Positions 44,202 through 53,308 of a DNA stretch of 64,000 bases are shown here, in pieces (the first letter of the stretch is position 1; the number at the start of each line of letters is the position of its first letter). The notes beneath the pieces were generated by a model, which searched no databases, was not told the DNA's origin, and worked only from the letters and a program-made list of their open reading frames with translations. The position numbers and the translations under genes were made by a program. The DNA comes from Actinomadura sp. WMMA1423 (lineage in GTDB: Bacteria; Actinomycetota; Actinomycetes; Streptosporangiales; Streptosporangiaceae): assembly GCF_006547145.1 (NCBI RefSeq), contig NZ_CP041244.1, positions 7,316,001-7,380,000 on the forward strand, read 5' to 3'.

Positions 44202-45326
44202 ATGCGCATTCCGCGCACCTGCCTGGTCGCCCGCTGCGTGCGCGGCCTGGAGTCCGAAGTCGCCGCCGAGGTCCTGGAGTCGGGGCTCGGCTCCGTCACT
44301 CGCCTCGGTCATCGCGAGGTCCACTTCCGTCTCCGCTCGTCGAGACCGAAGCCGATCCCGGCGCTGCGCACAGCCGACGACCTGTTCCTGGCGGCCGCGC
44401 GCCGGCCCGACATCGGGACGACGAAGCATGACCTGCCCGCCCTCGCCGAGCTCGCCGCCCTGGCCGACCCCGAGCTGCTGGTGCGCCTGCGCCGCGCGCT
44501 GACGCGGGCGCCGGCCGAGGTGCCGGGTATCGATGTCTCCGCCTCCTTCCTCGGGCGGCGCACCTTCAGCCGGTACGACGCCGAGGATGCCGTGGGCACG
44601 GCTTTGGCCGGGCGGCTCGACGTCCCCTACCACTCGCGGCGCACGGGCGCCGCGCCCCCGCCGGGGTCCTGGGGGTGGCGGTTGACCATGGACGGGGCGC
44701 ACGCCGCGCTCATGATGAGGGTCGGCGACCGACCGCTGCACCGCCGCGACTACAAGCAGCGGATGATCAAGGGCACCCTGCACCCGCCGCTGGCCGCGGC
44801 CATGGCGGTGCTGGCCGGCATCCGCCCGGACCACACCGTCCTGGACCCGTGCTGCGGCGCGGGAACCCTGCTGATCGAGGCCGCGCTCGCCCGGCCCGGC
44901 GCCCGCCTGTACGGCTTCGACCTTTCGCCCGATGCCGTCGCGGCGGCACGGGCGAACGCCGCCGCCGTGCCCGTCCGCGTGGACCGCGGCGACGCCGGCC
45001 GCCTCCCACTCCCCGACGCCAGTGTCGACCGCGTCCTGTGCAACCCGCCCTGGGGCGTCCAGGTCCACCCCCGCGGGCTGCTCGCCGACTCCCCGTCCCG
45101 CTGGTGGACGGAGCTTCGCCGAGTACTGGTTCCGGACGGCAAGGCCGTGCTCCTCCTGCCTACCTCCGAGACCCTGACCGACGCCATCCGGCACGGCCTC
45201 GTCCCGGTCCACGTCCAGGGCGTCCGTATCTCCGGCGCTCAATCCTTCATCGTCGGCCTACGCGCGGCGGCGTCCACCAAAGCCCAAAGACGCACGCCGA
45301 GCCGGACGGAACGAAAGTCAAAATGA
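44202..45326 (+). CDS. THUMP-type RNA (guanine-N2)-methyltransferase
   Basis: 374 residues. The N-terminal half (1-170) is a THUMP-like RNA-binding region (CLVARCVRGLESEVAAEVLE, REVHFRL). The C-terminal half is a Rossmann methyltransferase with motif I VLDPCCGAGTLLIEA (about 212-226) and the catalytic NPPW motif in CNPPWGVQV, typical of m2G enzymes such as TrmN/Trm14. The likely target is tRNA. The last 20 residues are basic and low-complexity. It lies between the transposase remnant and the integrase scar. Confidence 0.88.
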   Translation: MRIPRTCLVARCVRGLESEVAAEVLESGLGSVTRLGHREVHFRLRSSRPKPIPALRTADDLFLAAARRPDIGTTKHDLPALAELAALADPELLVRLRRALTRAPAEVPGIDVSASFLGRRTFSRYDAEDAVGTALAGRLDVPYHSRRTGAAPPPGSWGWRLTMDGAHAALMMRVGDRPLHRRDYKQRMIKGTLHPPLAAAMAVLAGIRPDHTVLDPCCGAGTLLIEAALARPGARLYGFDLSPDAVAAARANAAAVPVRVDRGDAGRLPLPDASVDRVLCNPPWGVQVHPRGLLADSPSRWWTELRRVLVPDGKAVLLLPTSETLTDAIRHGLVPVHVQGVRISGAQSFIVGLRAAASTKAQRRTPSRTERKSK

Positions 45327-45949
45327 GGTAACGAGCGGAGCGGAGTTGAAGGTGGGGCAGGACACGCCGGGTCATTCCAGCAGGGGAACAGCTACGAACC
45401 CGGTGACAGCGCGATCGGCACAGGTCTTGTCGGCGCTGTCGTAGGAACCGTGGTGGGAGCAGCGCTTGACGCAGTGCGCCGCGCCAGGGATCGCGATGGC
45501 TCCGATCCCTGATGGGACGGGTAGGGGCCGGTGACCGTCGGCGCGACCGGTTGACGGGTCGGAGGCGTCGCGATGTACGGCTCGGCGCACATGTTGCCTG
45601 TTTACGCTGAGTGGATAGACAGGCCACTTGACGTCGCCGCCAGTGCGTCGAGGACGCGTTGGTGTGATCGCAATCGACGTGGAGGTATTCCGGAGCCCCT
45701 CTTCGCGTCTTGGCTGACCTGCGGAAACGTGGGCCCTTCAGGCCGCGTCTACTACGGGAACAGTGTCGCGTGGCTGCGTTCCAAGGCATCTGGCGCGCAG
45801 GCGGAACGATAAACTGGATCGTGGTGGATTCAGCAATTATCTCCTTCTTGATAAACACGACAAGATCTTCTATCGTCAGAATCCGCGCTTGATCCGAGGA
45901 AGTGCAAGGGATGTCTGCGGTATGAGGCCAAGAAGCAGGGGAGGTGTTG
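45327..45949. other. Non-coding stretch holding an integrase scar
   Basis: No intact gene. 45327-45590 shows nothing recognisable. From 45591 the sequence matches the 3' end of the integrase pseudogene at 48310 and its downstream flank. The last 100 bases are AT-richer than the surroundings and hold the promoter and GGGGAGG ribosome binding site of the next gene. Confidence 0.6.
45591..45796 (+). pseudogene. Scar of a tyrosine integrase 3' end and its flank (copy 1)
   Basis: Reads LPVYAEWID (the VYA box containing the catalytic Tyr), then DVA and after a small deletion VEDALV before a stop, parallel to VYAKCIDGQQDVANQ and IEDALA at 48938-49006. Homology continues about 140 bases past the stop: CTGCGGAAACGTGG, then GGGAACAGTG and GGCTGCGTTC, then GGCATCTGGC. 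Confidence 0.7.
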
Positions 45950-46825
45950 ATGTTTAACGCGCCATTGTCTGATGAGAGTCGCGGTTCCTACTGCCCGCAG
46001 ATGCATTCTCTTGCTGAGTGCATCCTTCGGCAGGCAGGGCGGGATGCGACTCTCGGGGAGATTATTGAGCTTTTTGAGTGGGCCTCGTATGGGACTTTTC
46101 CTGCACCGCTCGTGTTCGAGGTCAAGTTGGCGGGGGGCGGGCGTTACGATCGGCAATCGGACTCGTGTGTGGCGGAGTTCGGTGATTCAGTCTTTGCGAA
46201 CGCCGGCGACCTCGTAGCTCAGATCGCGGCGACAGCAGGCGAAGAACTCCGCCCATCGGATCTGGCGTCCACTCTTCTGGTGCTCCTCAAGCAGTGCCAG
46301 GTCCCCGTGGCGGACATCGACCCTGCGAAAATTCTGCGAATAATCCCCAGACCCTCGAAGGGTGCAAGGCCTGAGCCTGGCGACGTTCTGGCTCTTCCCG
46401 TCAGCGGAGAGAAATTTGGTCTGGCCGTCGTGCTGACACGGAATCGTTTCGGCACGGCTCTCGGGCTTCTGAGGGGAGCGCTCCTGTCGCCTAGGCCGAG
46501 GAAAGGTCAGTATGCGCCAACCCCCTGTGTGCCGATATACACTGACGAGCGCTTGCTGGCAGACGGCACATGGAGGAAGATAGATCACGACGAGCAGTTG
46601 CTGGCCCACTTTCCGGAAGATCCGGAGATCTATCATTCGCCGGATCTGCAATGGCCAGGAGTTGAACTTGGAGAGTTCGGCGCGGCAGAAAATTCTGCGG
46701 GCAGGCTCCGGTTCATTGACGCGACGGAGGCACGCACTGTCGGGATTCTAGACGGATCTTACCGTCAGGCGCGGACCGGGGAGGAGGTCCAGGATCTCCT
46801 GAGCGAACTCCAGCCGCCAAAATGA
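45950..46825 (+). CDS. Hypothetical protein with Imm26-like C-terminal region
   Basis: 291 residues, clearly less GC-rich and with more varied codons than its neighbours, a sign of transfer. The first 60 residues are helical (LAECILRQAGRDATLGEII). Residues about 140-200 (RPEPGDVLALPVSGEKFGLAVVLTRN) resemble the Imm26 fold of polymorphic-toxin immunity proteins; this is a pattern impression, not a search result. ATG 45950 is chosen because AGGGGAGG lies 6 bases upstream. No toxin gene is next to it; it sits alone between two integrase-element scars, as orphan immunity genes often do. Confidence 0.6.
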   Translation: MFNAPLSDESRGSYCPQMHSLAECILRQAGRDATLGEIIELFEWASYGTFPAPLVFEVKLAGGGRYDRQSDSCVAEFGDSVFANAGDLVAQIAATAGEELRPSDLASTLLVLLKQCQVPVADIDPAKILRIIPRPSKGARPEPGDVLALPVSGEKFGLAVVLTRNRFGTALGLLRGALLSPRPRKGQYAPTPCVPIYTDERLLADGTWRKIDHDEQLLAHFPEDPEIYHSPDLQWPGVELGEFGAAENSAGRLRFIDATEARTVGILDGSYRQARTGEEVQDLLSELQPPK

Positions 46826-47439
46826 TGTCCTCGACTGAACGTCTTCTGCGGTTGGCCGTGTGCACACCTGCCAGCCGATCTGAACGCCCGTCGGCACGGG
46901 ACTGCAGAACGGGCCCCTGCGGGACCGTCTTGCCAGGGCCAACGGGTGCTGGGTTGACCAAGTAGCCGCCGAGGCCGGCTCCCACCCTTGTGCGGCGTTG
47001 CCGGACGGGGCCGCTGCCACGTTCGTGACCTGGCCGGCGGTTGGAAGGCCGACAACCGCTTGCGCGGCGGCGTTCCAGGTACCGCCTGGTTGATGGGGCC
47101 CGAGCGGCGGCTGGACGGGCGATCGCAACGATTCGCAGGGGTGGAGGCGACAGGTCCGCGACAGCCGAGCGAATGCGGAGACGTATCGGGACGGAAATCT
47201 GGATCTCGGCAGCGGCAAGACCGCAGGTCAGGATGTTGCGCGCCCGGCAGGACTCGAACCCGCGACCGTCGGATCAGAAGTCCGAGGTTCTCCGACGACC
47301 CCGTACCCCGGCCCACCTGGGCACACTCCTCAGCAGCCCGTCACCGCCCACAAGATCATTCCGCACATACTCCGGATCTTGCTCGTGGCCCTGCGGGGGA
47401 GTCCCGTCCCCGTCTGCGGCACACGGGTAGATTGACATC
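46826..47439. other. Non-coding stretch with the att-like tRNA copy
   Basis: No gene could be supported on either strand. It contains the 48-bp copy of the tRNA-Arg 3' half at 47238-47285. Just before the next gene TAGATT (47428-47433) forms a leaderless-type -10 box. Confidence 0.6.
47238..47285 (-). repeat. Putative att site: copy of the 3' half of tRNA-Arg(TCT)
   Basis: Matches 49214-49261 at 46 of 48 positions and covers the anticodon arm, variable loop, T arm and acceptor 3' strand of the tRNA gene, then diverges abruptly. The 5' half of a tRNA is absent, so it is not a gene. It is in direct orientation with the intact tRNA, as expected for attL/attR of an element that integrated into the tRNA 3' end. 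Confidence 0.8.
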
Positions 47440-47739
47440 ATGACCGGTCAGCCCGAGGAACCGGCCGCATCGCGGGATCCTGGAGAGGATCCGGCTGCGA
47501 TCTTCGATGCGCTCCCGCCGTCGCATCGCGATCAGTTCCGGGCCGAGTATGACGAGGCGCTCGACGCCGCGCACGACCTGGCGCGCTTCAAGCAGGTTCA
47601 GACGCTGCTACGCCGCTGGCGCCTGCGGGCAATCGCCTACGCCCGTCCCGGCTACGAAGAGGCTGTGCAAGACGCCCTGCAAGGCCGGGAAGACACCTTC
47701 GTCCGCTACACCCCGCCTGGCTGGGAAGGCCAGGTGTGA
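47440..47739 (+). CDS. DUF6247-type protein, candidate antitoxin
   Basis: 99 residues. The core ALPPSHRDQFRAEYDEALDAA followed by LLRRWRLRAIAYARPGYEEA fits the DUF6247 family of small helical actinobacterial proteins, usually encoded just before a small toxin-like gene. TAGATT six bases before the ATG and the lack of a ribosome binding site suggest a leaderless mRNA. Stop and next start overlap (GTGA). Confidence 0.72.
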   Translation: MTGQPEEPAASRDPGEDPAAIFDALPPSHRDQFRAEYDEALDAAHDLARFKQVQTLLRRWRLRAIAYARPGYEEAVQDALQGREDTFVRYTPPGWEGQV

Positions 47740-47993
47740 CGTACCGCTTCGACGGCTTCCACGGCCGTGCGCTGTACGAGTTGAACGGACTCCCCGAGGA
47801 GGTCCGCAACGGGCCGCTCCTCGAACGCCTCCTCCAGCTCCTCGAAGCTCCATGGGACGCGGTACCGGAACGGGCAGATCAGACAGCGGTCCGGCACGCC
47901 TTCTTCGGTGCCGGCGGCGAAGGCATGCTCACGCTCCTGGTGGACGAGAAGACAGAGACGCTGCGCATCCTCGACATTCTCTGGCTGGGGTAG
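47736..47993 (+). CDS. Small RelE-like protein, candidate toxin
   Basis: 85 residues with alternating strands and a helix: FDGFHGRALYELNGL, then LLERLLQLLEAPWD, and an end ETLRILDILWL typical in shape of RelE/ParE-type toxins. Overlap with the DUF6247 gene supports a toxin-antitoxin pair. No catalytic residue can be assigned with confidence. A hairpin follows 34 bases after the stop. Confidence 0.6.
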   Translation: MTYRFDGFHGRALYELNGLPEEVRNGPLLERLLQLLEAPWDAVPERADQTAVRHAFFGAGGEGMLTLLVDEKTETLRILDILWLG

Positions 47994-48026
47994 CGGCGCA
48001 GCCGCTGTTCTTCCCCCACCTTCCTT

Positions 48027-48064
48027 CCCCGACCCGCCGCTATCCTGACTACCCCGGGTCGGGG
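48027..48064. terminator. 10-bp hairpin after the DUF6247 pair
   Basis: CCCCGACCCG (48027-48036) and CGGGTCGGGG (48055-48064) form a perfect stem with an 18-base loop, 34 bases past the last gene. No T-run follows, as is usual at this GC content. The rest of 47994-48309 shows no gene. Confidence 0.5.
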
Positions 48065-48309
48065 GAGCCCTGTGCCATTCCAGGCCAAGTAACAGCGTCC
48101 TTAATGCCGGCGAAGTCTTCCAGCCCGGACGGATGGCCTCCAGCCTTGGGCGGCAGCGCGCCCCCGCGACCGCCGGCGGCTGACGGACGGGGCGGCGGTG
48201 GCACGGTCGCGGCCCGGCCGTCCGGTGACCGGCACCCACGCCGCACGCTCCGGGCGGCCAGGCGCGGGGGGCCGCGCGACGGCCTGAGCGCCGCCGCCCT
48301 TTTGATCGG

Positions 48310-49006
48310 GTGAAGTGGCGTCCGCCGAAGCAGAACGGGGCCGTTGACCGGCGCGTCGTCGTGAACTTGGCTCAAGCTCGGGAGCTTCTGACGGCGGTGT
48401 CCTATGTCGGCCGGTCGCGTGGGCCTCGGCTGCGGGCGATGTTCGCGTGCATGTACTTCGCCGGCCTTCGTCCGGCTGAGGCGGCGGGACTTCGGCGGCA
48501 GGACTGCGAACTTCCGGCAACCGGCTGGGGGCTGATCACGCTCAAGAAGACCCGGCCCCAGACCAACAAGCGCTACACCGACTCGGGGGAGACCTTCGAT
48601 GATCGGGGCCTCAAGCATCGGGAGGACGACATCGTCCGGCCGGTCCCGATTCCTCCTGAGCTGGTGGTGATCCTCCGGGAACACCTCGACGCCTTCGGGA
48701 TGGCCGAGGATGGGCGGCTCTTCGTCACAAGCGGCGGACAGGCGTTCTCCGGCTCGGCCTACTCGCAGGTGTGGAAGCGGGCTCGCGCCCTGGCGCTGAC
48801 TCCCGATCAGGTCGAATCGCCGTTGGCGGCCCGGCCGTATGACCTGCGGCATGCGGCGGTGTCGCTGTGGCTGAATGCGGGTGCCCATGCGCCCGAAGGG
48901 GCCGAACGTGCTGGGCACGGGGGCGACGTGATGTTGTGTTTACGCTAAGTGCATAGATGGGCAACAGGACGTCGCAAACCAGCGCATCGAGGACGCGTTG
49001 GCATGA
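48310..49006 (+). pseudogene. Tyrosine recombinase (integrase), truncated and frameshifted
   Basis: The catalytic domain of an actinomycete element integrase. The first catalytic Arg is in AGLRPAEAAGLR, and the RHAAVSLWL motif and AERAGHGGDV follow. One extra base at about 48937 then shifts the frame and ends it early at 48948. In the shifted frame the sequence resumes as VYAKCIDGQQDVANQ (the Tyr box) and stops at 49006. The N-terminal DNA-binding half is missing. It stands about 200 bases from the tRNA-Arg, where an integrase next to its att site would be. Confidence 0.85.
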
Positions 49007-49147
49007 TCGGCAACCATCGTGGAGAGTCTCCGGAGCGTTCCGGGGGCCTCTCCACGCGTTTGGGCTGAGCTGCGGAAACGTGGTCCGAGTCATTCCGCGT
49101 ATGTTCCGGGAGCAGTGCCGTGCGGCTGCGTTCGGTGGCATCTGGCT
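48931..49147. repeat. Integrase 3' end plus flank (copy 2)
   Basis: Diverged direct repeat of 45591-45796. Identical blocks include CGAGGACGCGTTGG, CTGCGGAAACGTGG and GGCTGCGTTC. It overlaps the end of the integrase pseudogene. Confidence 0.75.
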
Positions 49148-49211
49148 GCATCCGGCGTGACGGCGGCGAGAAACGTTCTCGCAGGTCAGCGCGTAGATGG
49201 CCTGGTTGTGA

Positions 49212-49288
49212 TGGCGCGCCCGGCAGGATTCGAACCCGCGACCGTCGGATTAGAAGTCCGATGCTCTGTCCAGCTGAGCTACGGGCGC
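49212..49288 (-). tRNA. tRNA-Arg (anticodon TCT)
   Basis: Full cloverleaf on the minus strand: acceptor GCGCCCG/CGGGCGC, D arm GCTC/GAGC, anticodon stem TCGGA/TCCGA with loop CTTCTAA (anticodon TCT), T arm with TTCGAAT, and an encoded 3' CCA (49214-49212). It reads AGA codons, rare in such genomes. Its 3' half is duplicated at 47238-47285, marking it as an integration target. Confidence 0.95.
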
Positions 49289-49393
49289 TCGGCGCCCGGC
49301 GGGACGCCGGGACACAGTGTAAGGGTGCACGTCGTCCGGCTCCACCTCCATAACGGCGTTACCGCTGTGGCGGGGGTTCTATCTTGGGGTGCT

Positions 49394-50185
49394 GTGGCGG
49401 TGAACATCGAGGTGCCGCTCTCCGGTGGGGCCGTGTCGGAGGGTGTGGTTCGGGTCGGGGAGACGGTGCGGCGGCCGCTTCGGGCGCATGCGCCGGCGGT
49501 CCACGGGTTGCTGCGGCATCTGGAGGCCGTGGGGTTCGAGGGGGCGCCGCGGGTGCTGGGGATCGATGAGCTGGGGCGCGAGGTGCTCAGCTGGGTGCCG
49601 GGGGAGGTGCCGCAGCGGCCGCTGCCTCCGTGGGTGGTGTCGGAGGACGTGCTGCGGGGCGTCGGGCGGCTGCTCAGGCGCTACCACGAGGCCGTCGCGT
49701 CGTACGAGGCGCCGGTCGGGGCGCCGTGGGACGCGGAGACGTCCAACCTGGACGGGGAGCCCGAGGTCATCGGGCATTGCGATGTGACTCCGGAGAACGT
49801 GGTCTTCCGTGGTGGGAAGCCGGTCGCGTTGATCGATTTCGACCTGGCGCGGCCTACCACGCGGTTGTTCGACGTGGTCACGGCGCTGCGGCACTGGGGG
49901 CCCATCGAGGATCCCGCCGATCGCGACGCCGTGCTCTACGGGGCGGACGTGGGGCGCAGGCTGCGGATCTTCTGTGACGCCTACGGGCTGGACCAGGAGC
50001 GGCGGCGGGAGGTGCTGCCGGCGGCGCGGGTGCGGTTCGAGCGGTCCTACCGGGCGATGCGGGAGCGGGCTGAGCGCGGTGGGGGATGGGCGCGGATCTG
50101 GCAGGCGGGCGCCGGGCCCCGGATACGGCGTGCCCAGGACTGGCTGGAGTGGCACTGGGATGAGCTCGATGCGCGTCTCTGGTGA
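49394..50185 (+). CDS. APH-family phosphotransferase
   Basis: 263 residues of the aminoglycoside/choline kinase-like fold. The catalytic loop is GHCDVTPENVVF (H-x-D-x4-N) and the metal Asp is in ALIDFDLA. The N-terminal lobe is short. Targets of this family range from aminoglycosides to metabolites; being encoded just ahead of cobD and cobQ does not decide it. Start GTG 49394 or 49400, both weakly supported. Its end overlaps cobD by 26 bases. Confidence 0.85.
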   Translation: MAVNIEVPLSGGAVSEGVVRVGETVRRPLRAHAPAVHGLLRHLEAVGFEGAPRVLGIDELGREVLSWVPGEVPQRPLPPWVVSEDVLRGVGRLLRRYHEAVASYEAPVGAPWDAETSNLDGEPEVIGHCDVTPENVVFRGGKPVALIDFDLARPTTRLFDVVTALRHWGPIEDPADRDAVLYGADVGRRLRIFCDAYGLDQERRREVLPAARVRFERSYRAMRERAERGGGWARIWQAGAGPRIRRAQDWLEWHWDELDARLW

Positions 50186-51065
50186 GGGGCTGGTTCTCGG
50201 GGTCGCGCTTGACGCTGTTCTCGGGGACCCGAAGCGGTGGCATCCCGTGGCCGGGTTCGGCCGGGTGGCGTCCGGGGTGGAGGGCCGGGTCTATGGGGAT
50301 TCGCGGTGGAGGGGTGTTCTCTACGCCGGGGTCCTGGTGGGGGGTGCCGGGCTCGCGGGGGTCGCGATCGAGCGGGTGAGCCGGCGGCCTCTCGTGCATT
50401 GCCTTGTCACTGCGGGCGTCACCTGGGCCGTGCTCGGCGGGACGTCTTTGGGCCGTGAAGGGCTCTACATGGCGCGGGTGCTGGAGCGGGGGGATGTGGA
50501 GGCGGCGAGGGAGCGGCTTTCCCACCTGTGCGCGCGGGATCCCCGGGGCTTGGACGCGCGTGATCTGAGCCGCGCGGTGGTGGAGTCGGTGGCCGAGAAC
50601 ACGTCGGACGCGTCCATCGCGCCTTTGGTGTGGGGCGCGGTGGCGGGCATTCCGGGGTTGCTCATGTACCGCGCCGTGAACACGCTGGACGCCATGGTGG
50701 GATATCGGAGTCCGAGATACGAGCGGTTCGGGTGGGCGGCGGCGAAGCTCGATGATGTCGCCAACTGGGTTCCGGCGAGGGTCACCGGGGGATTGGTCGC
50801 TCTCTGTTCGGGACGGGAGGCCTGGCGCGTTCTGAGGAGGGACGGGGCGAAGCATCCGAGTCCCAATGCCGGACGGTGCGAGGCCGCTTTCGCCGGGGCG
50901 CTCGGAGTGCGGCTCGGCGGGGTCAACGCCTATGGCGGAAGGGTCGAGCGGAGGCCGGAGATGGGGGACGGCCGGGCGCCCGAGGTCAGGGACATCCGCA
51001 GGGCCGTACGGCTTTCGGCGGCGGTGACGTTCGCGGCGGCGGCCGTGGTCTGGAGCGTGCGATGA
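50160..51065 (+). CDS. cobD: Adenosylcobinamide-phosphate synthase CobD/CbiB
   Basis: 301-residue integral membrane enzyme that attaches aminopropanol (phosphate) to cobyric acid in cobalamin synthesis. Family motifs are [17 protein letters not shown] near the N terminus, [16 protein letters not shown], and [18 protein letters not shown], plus the [19 protein letters not shown] block. The start may be ATG 50160 or 50169. The stop overlaps cobQ (ATGA). No cobalamin riboswitch was recognised upstream. Confidence 0.95.
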   Translation: MSSMRVSGEGLVLGVALDAVLGDPKRWHPVAGFGRVASGVEGRVYGDSRWRGVLYAGVLVGGAGLAGVAIERVSRRPLVHCLVTAGVTWAVLGGTSLGREGLYMARVLERGDVEAARERLSHLCARDPRGLDARDLSRAVVESVAENTSDASIAPLVWGAVAGIPGLLMYRAVNTLDAMVGYRSPRYERFGWAAAKLDDVANWVPARVTGGLVALCSGREAWRVLRRDGAKHPSPNAGRCEAAFAGALGVRLGGVNAYGGRVERRPEMGDGRAPEVRDIRRAVRLSAAVTFAAAAVVWSVR

Positions 51066-52573
51066 GCGGGCTGCTGGTCGCCGGGACCACGTCGGACGCG
51101 GGGAAGAGCGTCGTCACGGCGGGGCTGTGCCGGTGGCTGGCCCGCCAGGGCGTGAAGGTCGCGCCGTTCAAGGCCCAGAACATGTCGCTGAACTCGATGG
51201 TGACGAGCGACGGGGCGGAGATCGGGCGGGCTCAGTACATGCAGGCGCAGGCCGCGGGAGTGGAGCCCGCGGCGCTGATGAATCCGGTGCTGCTCAAGCC
51301 GGGAAGCGACCGCAGAAGCCAGGTCGTGGTGCTGGGAAGGCCGGTGGCGGAGGTCGACGCCCTCCAGTACGGGGCGCACAAGGAACGGCTCAAGGGGGTC
51401 GTGCTGGAGAGCCTCGACGAGCTGCGGGCCAAGTACGACGTGGTCGTGTGCGAGGGGGCCGGGAGTCCCGCGGAGATCAATCTGCGGGGCGGCGACATCG
51501 TGAACATGGGGCTGGCGCGGGCCGCGAACCTGCCGGTGGTGGTGGTCGGCGACATCGACCGCGGCGGCGTCTTCGCGTCGCTCTACGGCACGGTCGCCCT
51601 GCTGGAGCCGGCGGACCAGGCGCTGATCGCGGGGTTCGTCATCAACAAGTTCCGGGGGGCGGAGGAGCTTCTGGCGCCGGGGCTGGAGCAGCTCGCGATG
51701 CTCACCGGGCGGCCGACGCTTGGTGTGCTGCCCTGGAAACTCGGCTTGTACCTCGATTCCGAGGACACCCTGGCCCTGGACGCTCCGAGGCCCGACGCGA
51801 AAGGGCCGTACGGGAAGCAGACGCTGCGCATCGCCGTCGTCCGGTTTCCGCGCATCTCCAATTTCACCGACATGGACGCGCTGGCCTGCGAGCCCGGTGT
51901 CGTCGTCCGGTACGCGGCGAGCGCCGGCGACCTCGCGGAGGCCGATCTGGTGGTGCTGCCGGGCACCCGGGCCACGGTCTCCGATCTGGCGTGGCTCCGC
52001 GAGCGGGGAATGGCGGACGAGGTCCGGAGAAGGGCCGAAGAGGGACGGCCGGTGCTCGGTATCTGCGGTGGCTACCAGATGCTCGCCGAAGAGATCGTGG
52101 ACGACGTCGAGTCCAAGCGGGGGAGGACGAGGGGGCTCGGCCTCCTTCCCGCGAGCGTCGAATTCCAGAAGGAGAAGACCCTAGGGAGGCCGACGGGAAG
52201 CGCGTACGGGGAGCCCGTGCACGCTTACGAAATCCACCACGGCATCGTGACCGCGCAAGGGGAGCCTTTCCTCGACGGCTGCCGGAAAGGCGCCGTCTGG
52301 GGAACGACTTGGCACGGCGCGATGGAGAACGACGGTTTCAGGAGGGCGTTCCTCGCCGATGTCGCCCGGACGGCGGAGCGTGAGTTCGTCCCGGCCCCGG
52401 ACGTGTCGTTCGACGCGCTGCGGGAGGCGACCCTCGACGCGCTCGGCGACCTCGTCGAGGAGCACATGGACACGGACGCGTTGTGGCGGGTCATCGAGCA
52501 CGGCGCGCCCGTCGGCCTGCCCGTCGTCCCGCCCGGGGGAGCCCCGGAACCGCCCGCCGCGGCGGTAGTGTGA
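51062..52573 (+). CDS. cobQ: Cobyric acid synthase CobQ
   Basis: 503-residue ATP- and glutamine-dependent amidase of cobalamin synthesis. N-terminal dethiobiotin-synthetase-like domain with [18 protein letters not shown] and [14 protein letters not shown]-terminal class I glutaminase with the nucleophile Cys in [10 protein letters not shown] and the catalytic His near HAYEIHHG. Length is normal. Translationally coupled to cobD. The other cob genes are outside the window. Confidence 0.96.
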   Translation: MSGLLVAGTTSDAGKSVVTAGLCRWLARQGVKVAPFKAQNMSLNSMVTSDGAEIGRAQYMQAQAAGVEPAALMNPVLLKPGSDRRSQVVVLGRPVAEVDALQYGAHKERLKGVVLESLDELRAKYDVVVCEGAGSPAEINLRGGDIVNMGLARAANLPVVVVGDIDRGGVFASLYGTVALLEPADQALIAGFVINKFRGAEELLAPGLEQLAMLTGRPTLGVLPWKLGLYLDSEDTLALDAPRPDAKGPYGKQTLRIAVVRFPRISNFTDMDALACEPGVVVRYAASAGDLAEADLVVLPGTRATVSDLAWLRERGMADEVRRRAEEGRPVLGICGGYQMLAEEIVDDVESKRGRTRGLGLLPASVEFQKEKTLGRPTGSAYGEPVHAYEIHHGIVTAQGEPFLDGCRKGAVWGTTWHGAMENDGFRRAFLADVARTAEREFVPAPDVSFDALREATLDALGDLVEEHMDTDALWRVIEHGAPVGLPVVPPGGAPEPPAAAVV

Positions 52574-52610
52574 TCCACTCACCGGCGCACAGCACCAGGA
52601 GGAACGCCCC

Positions 52611-53243
52611 GTGACCGACCCGCGGTCCAAGCTGATCGTCCCGCTGATGAAGGCGCGGGTCCCGGCCGAGGTCCAGCTGGAGTTCCCGCTCCCGGCGGAC
52701 GAGGAGCCGATCCGCGACCCGTTCGCCGCCGACCTCTACGTCACCTACGCGCTGGAGATCGCCGACGAGGGCGCCCCGGGCGGCCGCCGCTACGAGCACG
52801 TGGCGCGCCGGCACTGCGCCGACCTCGGCGTCGCGCCGGACGAGCTTCGCCGCCACGCGGTGATCAACCTGCGCGACCTGCGCCCCGAGCTGAGCCTCAG
52901 CTGGTACCCGGACGCGCGCGCGGTGACGGTGTCGCTCGGCGGCACCGCGCGCGGCGGGACGCTGGAGTCGGGCCTGCTGCTCGACGAGGGCTTCCTCGAG
53001 AAGCTGGCGCAGGACGTGGACGGCGACCTCGTCGTCGCGGCACCCGCCCGGGACGTGTTCGTCGCGTCCGGGACCGGGCATCCGGACGGTGTCGACAAGC
53101 TCCGCTGGGCGGTCTCGCAGGTCTGGGCCGAGGACCGCGGAGACGACGCCCCCGATCCGGTGTGGGACGTCCCCGCCGGGAGCCTTCTCACGCACAACCT
53201 GCTGGTCCGCCGCGCCGGCGCCTGGGACGTCCTCGCGGTCTGA
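52611..53243 (+). CDS. Conserved hypothetical protein
   Basis: 210 residues with no signal peptide and no recognised family. Acidic overall (VPLMKARVPAEVQLEF, DLRPELSLSWYPD, WDVPAGSLLTHNLLV). An excellent AGGAGGAA lies six bases before the GTG. It is a free-standing gene after cobQ; no function is proposed. Confidence 0.75.
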   Translation: MTDPRSKLIVPLMKARVPAEVQLEFPLPADEEPIRDPFAADLYVTYALEIADEGAPGGRRYEHVARRHCADLGVAPDELRRHAVINLRDLRPELSLSWYPDARAVTVSLGGTARGGTLESGLLLDEGFLEKLAQDVDGDLVVAAPARDVFVASGTGHPDGVDKLRWAVSQVWAEDRGDDAPDPVWDVPAGSLLTHNLLVRRAGAWDVLAV

Positions 53244-53308
53244 GCCCCCGCGTCCGCCCCCGGAAAATTGGGTGGGACGACCTGACCGGAATGCGTACCG
53301 TGCCGTGC

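Noticed and set aside
45327-45590. Small minus-strand Cys-containing frame after the methyltransferase
   Set aside because: No ribosome binding site, no family, and it ends at the integrase scar; not distinguishable from chance.
47238-47285. Second tRNA-Arg gene
   Set aside because: Only the 3' half is present; the D arm and 5' acceptor strand are missing, so it is an att-like copy.
50000-50160. Cobalamin riboswitch before cobD
   Set aside because: The stretch is coding for the phosphotransferase; no B12-box-like sequence recognised.
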